From the NCBI GenBank assembly GCA_964030785.1, contig OZ034967.1:70610113-70674112 (forward strand): a stretch of 64,000 nt of DNA. The letters are read 5' to 3'. Positions within the stretch are counted from its first letter, which is position 1; every line of letters begins with the position of its first letter. The notes under the pieces were generated by a model, which saw only the letters and a program-made list of their open reading frames with translations, had not been told where the DNA came from and ran no database searches. Both the position numbers and the translations under genes were made by a program. This stretch comes from Siderastrea siderea (Eukaryota; Cnidaria; Anthozoa; Scleractinia; Rhizangiidae). This document shows positions 54,563 to 64,000 of the stretch, piece after piece.

Positions 54563-57500
54563 TCATGGTGCTTCAAGCAACAGGGCCTCTTTAAGCATTC
54601 TCTTCTGTTCAGGGTTGAGTTGATTTGGGAATTCAATGTTGAACTGAATTATCAGGTCTCCTTTCTTGTTTGGGTCTTTGGAGATGGGCATTCCCTCACC
54701 GGGGACTATCTTTTGATATCCAGGTCTGAAAATAGAAGGTTGAAAGAGAGTGAGATTTTCTAGTGAATTCACAAAAGAAAGCTCTATGAAAACATGACAA
54801 AAAGCTGCAGCAAATAGTAAACCTTGACCCTTTCAAGGGTTAAGCCCCAAAAGTGACAAGCATCAAATTTCTCCCTACAGAACACATACTTAATCAAAAC
54901 ACACAGGTCATAAGAATAAAACAAAAAAACATCACCAAGGACAAATCTCGACGTTTGAGTAAATTGTCCCAACTAGAAACATAAGAAATTTATGGAGATT
55001 AGTCAGGAGAATATTCATGTTGATATTGGGGCTTTTAAGGGTTGAAGGCACAAAGCATGGAGATTGACCATTCAATCAAGTTTTGAAAGCTGCTTTCAGG
55101 AGACAAAAGAGCAATCATTTGAACAAAATGTCTTAGGTTTATTAGCCACTGGTCTTCTGTTCTTTCTGGCAAAGACAACTTTTTCTGAAACATCCGTGTA
55201 AATACACTGTATACTTGTATTAGCAAAACCAAAATGACTTCAGACGGTTTTATAAGAAGATGAACTTACTTGACAATGTCATTGATGGGGATGCTGATGA
55301 GTCGTCCATCCAGTGTGGGTACATCCACCACACATCCAGTTAGTGCCTACAGCAGAATAAAGGATCACGAATTGTTAATTTCAGGGCCTGGTTGTGCAAA
55401 AGTCAATTGACACTTACACTGGATAGGGATGGTGAATGGTCTTGCCAAAAATCAGGGTCTTCAGGGCTCGAGACTAACTTTTCAGCTTAGTAGCCAAGTG
55501 GCTAGTGAGAGGTTTGCTTTCACTAGCCAGAATAAATTTTCACTAGCCAGACTTTTTTGCATAATCTCATATTGTGTTCAATATGTCCAATTTTTAGCTG
55601 AGTTAAGTACTGTAAACATGCCTCTCTGAATGTTGACTAGTCTTTTCAACAGTTTAAGATCGTTACACGAATACAAAGTACTACAATACAATACAATACA
55701 CTTTATTTAACGAGGGTGAACATATTAACCTTTTACAGTTTTCTAACATATGGCCCTCAAAATAAACATTAAACATTACAAAATAACAGATAATCAAAGC
55801 TGTGTGCCTTCAGGGCAAATTCCAAGGCGCGATGTAGTTCACGCCTCTCTTTCCTGTTTCGGTCAGATCATGACGAATAACTCGAACAATTAACCTTATA
55901 TGAGCATGTCATCGTACGGAGAAACGTTGGAAAGACCAACATTGGGCGAACGTTGTAAGCCGGGTACCGAGAAACATCAAAAAGACAAGACTGATACAGC
56001 ACTCAACCCACGTACGGAAAAACGTCTACAAGAGAAGACTAGTAAATTATAAGCGTATTTAAGTGCGAAGAAACATTGTGCAGAAAAAAGCAATAAGGTT
56101 CGAACTTGCTGAGGTACAGAGAAATGTTGAGAAGTCATATCAAACACATTGCTTGCAATTGCACTACAGTTGAGAGAAACGCTGCCAACGTACCAAAATA
56201 CAGAGACTAATAAAATACGCTACTACTAACTTACGGAGAAAGGTTATTAGACAAAACTAATCCCGTGAGAACGTGTGTGACGTACGGAAGAACGCCGAAC
56301 GGACAAACTGAACTATTACAGTGGGACAATAAATTACGGAGAGACGTAAATGAGACAACTAAAATCGCACTAACGGGCGGGTAAATGTTGAGAAGACAAA
56401 ACTAATACCGTATGAACATACTAACGTACAGAGAAACGCTAAGCACTGTCGACTTATCGTACGAATGTACTAACACAGTGAAAACCTTAAGAAGAGCAGA
56501 ACAGTGTCGTGCGAGCGTGCTAACATACCAAGAAACGTTGAGATTAGGCTAGACTAATAAATCGACGAACCTACTTGCGTATGGAGAAACGTTGTGAAGA
56601 CGTTACATAAAGAGAAACGCTGGGAAAAGAAACTATTGCACGAACGTAGCAATTAATGGGAAAAAGTCGACAACAGAACACTAAAGAATTGTGTGACCTA
56701 GTAACGTGTAGACAAATAACATATGAACGCACTAATGGACCTTTCAAGGAAACGTATGGTGAAACGTTCTGAAGACGGCTAATTTCGTTTGAACGTAGTA
56801 ACGACGGAGAAAATGTGGCCATCTGAGACAAGAATTTGTAGGGAAAAACGTTGAGGGGACAAATCAAGTATCATACGAACATTATGATATCCTTCCACGG
56901 AATACGTTTTAGTTTCTGCTCACTCAATTTGCTTTTGGGATCCGATCATCAGAAGCAATATTTAGTTTGGTTTCTATCCGGTGCTTTAGTGCTTTGAAAT
57001 TTTCACTAGCCATTTTGGCTAGTGAAAGCGCAAAACTTACTAGCCAAAACGGAATTTCTACTAGTCTGTGACTTGTTGGCTACCGTTAGTCTCGAGCCCT
57101 GGTCTTCCAAAATTTCAGCTGAATTGTAAGCATTTTGCACTCTCATTTTCTGAGCAATTCTTTGCATCTCAGAGTCTGAAATTCAATTCAAAAATTGAAA
57201 GGGTCTTGGGCTCGCACAAAAAAAGGATCATACACGTATCGCCATCTCACAAAGTCTTCAATTTAGCATTTGCCATCCCTACAGGATTAACCATCAACCA
57301 AGGGTTTTGTTTCTGTTGTTGAAAAGCAGTTCCACTGCACCCTGATATAAAAATGCACATTCTCCTAATTGTTGTCCATACATTTCCCATAGAACTATTA
57401 AGGAGAATTTGCTTAAATATCAAGACATCTGTTCCTTGCTGATCACTTTCTTTATTCTCATCACTTGAATGTTTGAACAAGTAATGATAATGTAAAGAGA

Positions 57501-60500
57501 AACTTTGTCACTGTTACGTCATTGTTAGGGCTTAAAGGGCTAAGTTATGTTTACATCAGTTTGAAGGTACATGCATGTTATAAATCAAAGTCAAAATGAA
57601 GGACACAAGTGATGCTAACTGACACCAAGTTTATAGCCTGATCTTACTCCAGACAACTGGACCCCATTATACACTGTAACCTACTAACATGTATTGTAAA
57701 ATTAAAGGACAGCTGGGCTTAATTGTTCAAAAGCTCATAAATGCTGAGTCAGGTTAGGCTTCTGTTTTAACTATAAGTTCTGAACTACTAGGTCTACAGT
57801 TCAACCAGTGAACATGCATTTCTAACACAGTCAAGGCTGCTCCTTTGTATGCACAACACAGTACAACTATCTGTATTATCTGCTCATACAACTGTACTTT
57901 CAATTTGTTAGAAATGTTTCAGTTGATGCCCATTTAAGGACGTTCGAGCCAATTGTTTCTGTGCATCCTTACTGCGCACGCAATTCACTGCCATGTCATG
58001 CATTGAGCGCGCGCGCTGTTGAAGAAATGTGGAGATATATAGCACTAGTGGGCTATTTAATATCTATGCACAGGTTTAAGTCTCTTAAATGTTCGGTGAC
58101 CCCATACTTTCTTTTAATAGATCACTTTCTTTGTCGATTATCTACATTTTGTGAAAAATTAAAGAAAATCTGAGTTGTGGAAGTTTGATTCTTTTCAACT
58201 TTTCTGCCCTCGCATCATCGAATTCTGCTATTATTGAAGCTGCACTGTGTTCGTAAAAGTCCATCTTAGAAGTTGAGTTTAACTAAAAGGATGACACAGG
58301 TTCAAAATAAAAATTAACAGACCAACTTAAGAAAAATTTGACTAAGAAAGTGGGTCTACAGTGAATCATTTTGAATCATTATGTTTCAACTAACAAGCAC
58401 TGAGGCCACATCGAGTTATGAGGGCCAATTTGTGAAAATTGGGGTAGTTTTCAACACCCTTTTTTTCGAAAACGAAGTCCGCGACTCCCCAGTTTTTTTG
58501 CATTTCTGACATATTAGGTAACTCATTATCTGACTGTAGCCAAAGTACGAAAGAAATCTGTGTTGTAGAAGGTTTTTGCGCAAACCTCCTTAAACAGATG
58601 CAATTACTTCCTTTAGTGAAACTAGCACGTAAGAGCATCTGGAACATGCAGTTAGAAAACCAAGGAAATAATTTTGATTGGTAATTGCAGAATACACACT
58701 GTACTGGAGAGAGCAGGCATGGATAGGATGAATGGTGACCAATTTCCAAAACAACGAGGGCCAAGAGTGCAAGCTTCTAGGGGGGTTCGGGGGCATGCTC
58801 CTCCGGGTAATATTTTGGATTTTAACTCCCTAAAGTCCCCTTTCCTGGGTTTCTGAGTCATTCAGACAGGATTTTTGTTAGTTCCATTCTCCTCAGATGA
58901 AGAATGAAGAATTTTCCAAGGTTTCAACGTGGAGATTTACTTTTAAATATTAAGAAATTGTATATTTATTATGGAAAATCTGACCAATTTCCATAAAACA
59001 ATGGAAACCCGTGTGGATCCATGCGTGGAGAGCAATATAATTATGTTCTTCCACATATGAACATACCTTTCCAAGGGGAACAGTGGCAGTGTAAATAAGG
59101 TTGTCATCATCACGCTTAAAGATTGGGTGAGGCTTGTCTTTTACAATAAACACGATGTCCGCTAGAGGCCAAAAAAGACAGAATCAATTAATTTTTGTGT
59201 AACTGTTTAATATTTCTTCCTCAACTAACAACCTTTAACCACCACTCACTCACTCACTCATCCTTTTAGTGCCTAGCACCCTGTGATATAATTTGAAACT
59301 TTTTTTTTCAATGTAGCTTACTACAGTTTTCAGAAGAGAAAGATAACCTTTTAAAATCTCTAGTTTAAAGTGAACAGGAATTTTCTTTTGAGACAATTGT
59401 TGCTACAACTTTTGAAAGAAATGATATTATCGTAGAAAAGTAATACGAGAAGCTTAAAAAATCAGTCAAATATAACAGACCGAGCGCTAGGAGGGGACGG
59501 GAAACTGATCTAAGAATTTTTCAGGCCTTTTTCCTCAAAATCTATCCATACGACCCTACCTCAAATTTTCAGGTTAGAAAAGTGGCTATAAAAACACCTA
59601 CACAAAAGAAAATGAAAATCTGTAAAGCAGAATTTTTGCTAATGAAGAAAATGTCAAGTTTGGCCTTTTTGAGAAATCTCTCTTACAGATTTTCATTTTC
59701 TTTTGCTTGCAAATGTAGGTGGTTATTTACAGCCACTTTCCAAATCCTGAAAATTTGAGGTAGGGTCTTACATGTATGGCTAGATTTTGAGAAAAAAGCC
59801 CTGAAAAAGTCTAGTTCCCAGTCCCCTCCTAGCGCTTGGTCTGTTACATTTGATATTTTCTAAGCTTCTCGTATTTCTTATCCAGGATGGCATCATTTCT
59901 TTCAACAGTTGTAGTGACAAATGACCCAAAAGAAAACTCCTGTTGGCTTTAAACTAAAGATTTAAAAAAGGTTATCTTTGTCTTCTGTCTTCTATAGTAA
60001 GCCACCTTACTTCTCAGTTTCCAGCTTTCTCATGCGTTCAATGCTCATAGGTTACCCTGCTTTTTTCCTTGTGAGGAAATTGGGTGCCAGCTGTCACATG
60101 CTAAACATTCAAAAGTTTTCACCACAGCCACTTGACACTTGAGAGTTGTTTGTGCATGTGAGGTCAATATTTTTATGACTCACTGCTCAGTACAAAGAGG
60201 ATATTACACGACAGCGCAAAGATATGAATTTTATTTCCGAGTGGTATAAACTATATTTTATGAATGAGTGCAGCGAGTGAGAAAAATATCGTTTTTTACC
60301 ACAAGAAAATAAAATTCATATCTTCAAGCCGCCGTGTAATTTTCTTTTTATTATATAGACAAGAGTGTTTTTGCACAAAAGACAGTGTAAAAGCGGGAAA
60401 TGATGTCAGCGATATCCTCACTACTGAGGATATGGAAAATACGCCACTCGAGTCCCGGATGTAGTTTTGTATGAACTTTATGAGTGGTATATTTTCCACT

Positions 60501-61916
60501 AAAACACTCTTGTCTACATAATAAAATGATACCTGTATTCCACTGCATTTGGGGTTTGCACATGGATTAAGCCTTCGAAAACTATCACAGGCTTCCAAGT
60601 ACACCAGTCTGAGAGTAAAACGGTTGATTAATTCTACCAGCCTTTTGGAAGATGAATATTATCACTGAATACCTGGAATATTGTTTGGACCCTGATCTCC
60701 CTCTTTAGGAAATGTAATTTTTGTACCAGCTCTCCAACCCTGTTTGACATTGATGGTTAAAATCTTGTCACGGATGTTTGATGTGTGGCCATCTTCATTC
60801 ATTACCTGCCAAAGCAATCAACATTTAACTATCAAATCAATAAATAAATGAAATGTTGGTAATTTTGTGTACAGGCTTAAAGTACAACTGTAATACCAGC
60901 GAGAGGGATTTGAGGAGGGAAGGCGCACCCACCACTCTCATGCACCACGATGAACTGAAGCAGCCAAAAAGTATAGAGTTGACTCCCGATAACTCGAATC
61001 TTCAAGGGAAATCAAAAAAGGTTTGAGTTATTGGGGGAAGGGATTCCTGCTGACATGACTTATCACATGTATTCTCACAGGAAGAACCGACAAGTTTTGT
61101 GTACCAAAACACCAGGAAACTAAAGAAATTGACACAAAGGATAATGAGACACTTCAAAACTTCAATGCTGCTCAATTTTTCAAAAACTGATTGAAAATAA
61201 ATTCAGTGTTACGGAGTATGTTTTGTCTCATTACACTTTGACAAACAAAGTTCGAGTTACATGTATTGAGAGTAAAATTATAAAGAAAATGACCTGAAGG
61301 GAATAGTACATGTAATTTATTTCGAGTTAGTGGTAGGTTCAAGTTGTCGTGGGTTCGAGTTATTGAGGGTAAAATTACAGTAAATGTACGGAGCAAGTCC
61401 AGGAGAAATCTATCGCGCGGCCAACATATGGAACAATCTAGACAGCCAAATGAAGAACTATAGCCTGAAAAAGTTCAAGGTCCAAATGAAGGACAAATTA
61501 CTCAGTAGTTTATTATGATAATATTACGCATTGATACTCATTGATATATACAATCATATATATTTATTAGATAATTTTTATGCTATTTATTGTACGTTAG
61601 GATTTTAGTATTAATTATTATTATATTATTGTAAATAGTTATTGAAAAGCCTGTCAAGGAATAACCATTAAAGACCATTTCCATTTCCATTTCCATTTAG
61701 GGCGAGCTTCGAGTTACCGAGGGTTTGAGTTACTGGGAGTCAACTGTATTTTGATGTGGCTTACCCTTCTTGAAATTTTCATTTTCTTCACACATCCCTT
61801 GAAAACTTCTTCCAGAGTAAGGTAAAGTTCTCTCTCAATGGGTGGATCCTGCTTACGGCGTCCACGACCATGAATCCCACCAAACCCAATTTCTGGATCA
61901 TATGAATCAAATAATT
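54563..61916 (-). CDS. DNAJB13: DNAJB13-like HSP40, C-terminal part (5' exons outside window)
   Basis: Exons on the minus strand are 61916-61765, 60805-60673, 59161-59067, 55346-55270 and 54725-54563. All have GT-AG borders and consistent phases, giving 206 codons to TGA. They cover the two C-terminal client-binding domains of a class B DnaJ protein. [70 protein letters not shown] and [18 protein letters not shown] follow the DNAJB13 (RSP16) order more closely than the DNAJB1/4/5 order, by memory. DNAJB13 is a radial-spoke protein of motile cilia and sperm flagella. The first visible exon opens in mid-codon. The J domain is not found in 61917-64000, so at least one intron over 2 kb leads out of the window. 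Confidence 0.9.
54826..55044. mobile_element. ~210-bp MITE, copy C
   Basis: The left TTTCAAGGGTTAAGCCCCAA and right TTGGGGCTTTTAAGGGTTGA pair as inverted ends. Same family as 37463-37674. Lies in the last DNAJB13 intron. Confidence 0.7.
55683..55830 (-). mobile_element. LINE 3'-end fragment
   Basis: On the minus strand the sequence ends GGTGAACA...CTCGTTAAATAAAGTGTATT then GTATTGTATTGTAGTA: a polyadenylation-like AATAAA followed by a (GTATT)n tail, as in CR1/L2-type retrotransposons. It is a short 5'-truncated copy nested in the 55463-57100 element. The upper limit is approximate. Confidence 0.5.
55880..56910. repeat. Second satellite array, same family as 42165-43300
   Basis: Diverged ~50-60-bp units with CGTACGGAGAAACGTTG, AAAGACAAGACTAATACCGT and ACGAACGTACTAAC words fill the middle of a TIR element. 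Flanking sequence differs from that of the first array. Confidence 0.8.
57335..57545. mobile_element. ~210-bp MITE, copy D (left end eroded)
   Basis: The right end TTGTTAGGGCTTAAAGGGCT and the interior CCATACATTTCCCATAGAAC / TTGCTGATCACTTTCTTTAT match the family at 37463-37674. The left end is diverged (CTGCACCCTGATATAA). Confidence 0.65.
59331..59987. mobile_element. Long-arm foldback element, copy 2
   Basis: Same order as 5851-6456: CAGGAATTTTCTTTTGAGAC, CAGACCGAGCGCTAGGAGGG, then spacer, then CCCTCCTAGCGCTTGGTCTG and CAAAAGAAAACTCCTGTTGG. This copy keeps ~35 more bases at each end (CAGAAGAGAAAGATAACCTT with AAGGTTATCTTTGTCTTCTG). It lies in a DNAJB13 intron. Confidence 0.75.
61386..61699 (+). 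pseudogene. LINE C-terminal and 3' UTR remnant
   Basis: One frame reads [20 protein letters not shown] then [14 protein letters not shown] and a stop, the usual end of a non-LTR retrotransposon polyprotein. An A+T-rich 3' UTR and a tail of (CATTTC)n (61676-61699) follow. It is 5'-truncated and lies in a DNAJB13 intron. Confidence 0.65.
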
Positions 61917-62324
61917 CTGAAACAGAAGTCAGATATGGGTCATTTTCGTATCCGAATCTCACGACAACAAATCACTGTAGAAACAGCATAATTATATAAA
62001 GGGCATATAATAGTTATGGCTGACAATACAACACATTTTTGTTGCAATGATCTCCTCCCAGGGCAAGAAAGTTTTCAAATTCTTTTTTCAAAATTTTCTC
62101 TGCAGGTATAATATTATATAAATACCTACAGTTACAGTTTCCACAAAATGTTTTAAACAAAAGGAGTACCATTGCAGGATAAGCTTGTTTCAAAAACTAC
62201 CGATTCCTTCGTGCTACAGAAATGCACCAATTGGCAAAAAGACAAGTGATAGGAACTTGAAAGTTGATTTGTTTAAGGTGGCTTACAGTATTGTGCAAAA
62301 GTAATGCAAGTCAATTTCGACGAA

Positions 62325-62520
62325 TTTCCTGGCTTTTCCCGGCTTTTCGACGAAATTTCGCTCACCACGAAATTGCGGCGAAATTTCGTGACACCTATTG
62401 TTTCATTCCGCGCGAAAGTTCGCGCGATAATTTGCGATGCTCGATCTTTCGAAGCGAACTTTCGAACGATAATTCGCGCCGCTCGAAATTTCGCGGCGAT
62501 TTTTCGAGCGAATTTTTGTT
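62325..62520. repeat. TTCGCG/CGAA-rich degenerate tandem block
   Basis: Units of roughly 42-45 bases built from TTTCGAAGCGAACTTTCGAA, CGATAATTCGCGC and CTCGAAATTTCGCGGCGA words, many of them self-complementary. Several overlapping frames on both strands stay open through it, as expected of a repeat lacking TAA/TAG/TGA words. Confidence 0.65.
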
Positions 62521-62801
62521 TTGTCTGTCAATTCTCCAGCATTTCTGGGCAATGTTTTGCTGCATTCGAAATTCGACTCGATATAAACCATCTCTGTGGT
62601 GCGGTTGTGCGCGTAAAAAGCAGCTGTGATCCGTCTGCGTATGCAGTCTCTCGATCAACTGAACCAATTTTAGGTAATTGTTGTGTCAAACTTACCTGGT
62701 TATTCTCCAAAGAAAGCCCTACTGTTTACTATACTTGAATCCAAAAGCGTTGTAGCTCTAATATGTTCCGTATTTAAAACTAGTGATACTTGTCAACGCG
62801 C

Positions 62802-63220
62802 GAGCGAATGATTAGTAAACATTAGCCGCACATCAGTCGGCTTTTGTTTTGCAAGCGTCACGGCAAATTTTTAAAAAGTCATAACTCCGGTTTTAAAAGC
62901 CCTATAAAGATGATTGAAACAGGAAAACACTCCGCATTTAGAGGCACAATTTGTAATAAGGATTACACGATGCGTCGAGTATTTCTCGGGACCGTATTGC
63001 GAGCGAATGATGTTTGTTTTAGTAAACATTAGCCGCTGGTGAGCGCGTCAGTAGCCCTTTTGTTTTGCAATCGTCAAAAAGTCATAACTCCGGTTTTAAA
63101 AGGCCCAAAAAGATGATTGAAACCAGAAAATACACCACATTAAAAGGTCCGATTTGTAATAGAGATTACAACGATGCGCCGAGTATTTCTTGGTACTTTA
63201 TTGCAAATGAATTCGATTTT
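62802..63220 (+). repeat. 203-bp tandem repeat, two full units and one partial
   Basis: AAAAAGTCATAACTCCGGTT occurs at 62873 and 63076. Both units continue with TTAAAAG, AAGATGATTGAAAC, GATTACA and CGAGTATTTCT. GAGCGAATGA followed by AGTAAACATTAGCCGC precedes each unit (62802 and 63000), giving a partial third unit at the left. The copies are ~80% alike by eye. The tandem frames encode similar short peptides, but no start or splice context supports a gene. Confidence 0.7.
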
Positions 63221-64000
63221 TTTTCTTCACAAGTGTGCAAGCATGGCGCTTAGGTGAGAAGGAATATTAATATCCGAAAGCTTTGAATAGGAAGCAACGC
63301 AATGTTTGAAAAAATATTTGCATTCATTACGCTGAAGTCGATACCACATTAATCTTCACAGAAAACGAAAAAAACATCCAAAGAAAACTCTGTGATCTAA
63401 AAGGTAATTCGAGACGTCAACTGAGACACGTATTTATATACCGTATGCAAATTTTGCATGATTCATTCTGTAACGCAATGAATAGATCTCAAAGCCGTCA
63501 AGACAGCAAACTGCTTTCTCAGCTGTGTTGAAAAGCGATGGTGTTACTTAAAATATATTTCTATGCTATTTCTTCGAGTATTCCTGTTTTGCTGGGAAAT
63601 TAAAGTGGTAAAGAGGCAAAGACCATCAGACAGTCGGCCGTGACATCATGCACGTGGTCTTAATGAACTTGTAATGCAAGTCTTGTTTTGTCTTGCCTGT
63701 CAAAGAAGAGTTCGCGTTTTCGATGTCGATGTAAGGGCAAGGAAACGTTTATATTCGTAGAAAACTTGGATATCTCCGTTCTATCAAGTTTAAACTATAT
63801 CAAAACACTGATGTGGGTTTGCAAAATGCGTGGATAGCCGAAACGCGAACGAAACTTGATTCTGCATGTTAAGCATGTCTCGTGTTTACGATTAAATCGT
63901 CGTCCTTGGATAAGTCGTTTGTGATGAGTTTACTTACATTTGTAAGCTACTTAACTGCGCAAAACTAGAGTGTTTTGCCTTCGTTTTCAGAACAAATTGA

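Larger units (their letters stand above)
55463..57100. mobile_element. 1.64-kb TIR element carrying a satellite array
   Basis: AGGGCTCGAGACTAAC (55463) pairs exactly with GTTAGTCTCGAGCCCT (ending 57100). Inside both ends lie repeated CACTAGCC/GGCTAGTG words. GGTCTTC flanks both sides (55456-55462 and 57101-57107), a 7-bp target duplication; if the ends are read as CAGGG...CCCTG the duplication is 5 bp. This suits a hAT- or P-like group, undecided. There is no transposase. The interior holds a LINE tail and the satellite at 55880-56910. Lies in a DNAJB13 intron. Confidence 0.75.
61917..64000. other. Probable DNAJB13 intron continuing out of the window
   Basis: No J-domain exon (HPD motif region) was found on the minus strand. 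The interval contains a TTCG/CGAA-rich repeat block (62325-62520) and a 203-bp tandem duplication (62802-63220). The rest is unremarkable A+T-rich sequence. A donor-like ACCAG|GTAAGTTT on the minus strand near 62697 has no matching exon content. Confidence 0.5.

Noticed and set aside
62304..62738. 144-codon plus-strand frame
   Set aside because: Produced by a stop-poor TTCG/CGAA repeat that is also open in other frames.
62690..62760. Possible DNAJB13 upstream exon ending ACCAG|GTAAGT on the minus strand
   Set aside because: In the frame required for joining, the sequence contains a stop and lacks the expected GGNNP region of the protein.

Overview
The window looks like nuclear DNA of an anthozoan cnidarian, most likely a stony coral. 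This is inferred from A+T-rich sequence, small exons with GT-AG introns of 0.1-7 kb, animal-specific genes (a RUNX transcription factor and the ciliary DNAJB13), and many short inverted-repeat transposons of a kind I associate with coral genomes. No species can be named from the sequence alone.

Layout. Positions 1-3.3 kb are transposon-rich (a pogo-like remnant, a second TA-flanked MITE, a LINE tail). A small two-exon gene (3314-5173, +) encodes an 88-residue protein with a predicted N-myristoylation signal, a four-cysteine zinc-ribbon-like core and a lysine-rich tail. From 5.2 to 25.3 kb the sequence is gene-poor: foldback elements and MITEs, one unrecognised 125-codon ORF (17632-18009, +) and a possible downstream exon. 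RUNX lies on the minus strand (coding 32870 down to 25304, four exons, 495 aa, complete Runt domain and C-terminal VWRPY). Its ATG is 954 bp from the ATG of SUPT3H, which runs the other way on the plus strand (33825-53188, 12 coding exons, 411 aa). DNAJB13 is convergent with SUPT3H on the minus strand (54563-61916); its J-domain exons lie beyond the right edge.

The RUNX/SUPT3H head-to-head pair is the main biological feature. The same divergent arrangement is known for human RUNX2 and SUPT3H, so it may be very old linkage with a shared promoter. The 954-bp interval has clustered CCAAT boxes, a GC/CACCC box, an E-box and two RUNX-type sites, which suggests co-regulation and autoregulation (inference).

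The introns of SUPT3H and DNAJB13 hold many mobile elements. The most notable is a complete Ginger-type DNA transposon (45707-48542) with an uninterrupted 489-aa DDE integrase-like transposase, long inverted repeats, subterminal repeat arrays and a 4-bp target duplication. It sits 4 bp inside the end of an older MITE whose own 6-bp target duplication is still readable. Other elements are a Harbinger-like element with a recent 183-bp internal duplication, a TTAA-flanked MITE, four copies of a ~210-bp MITE, three or four tRNA-derived SINEs, and two arrays of one ~50-60-bp satellite family, one of them inside a TIR element.
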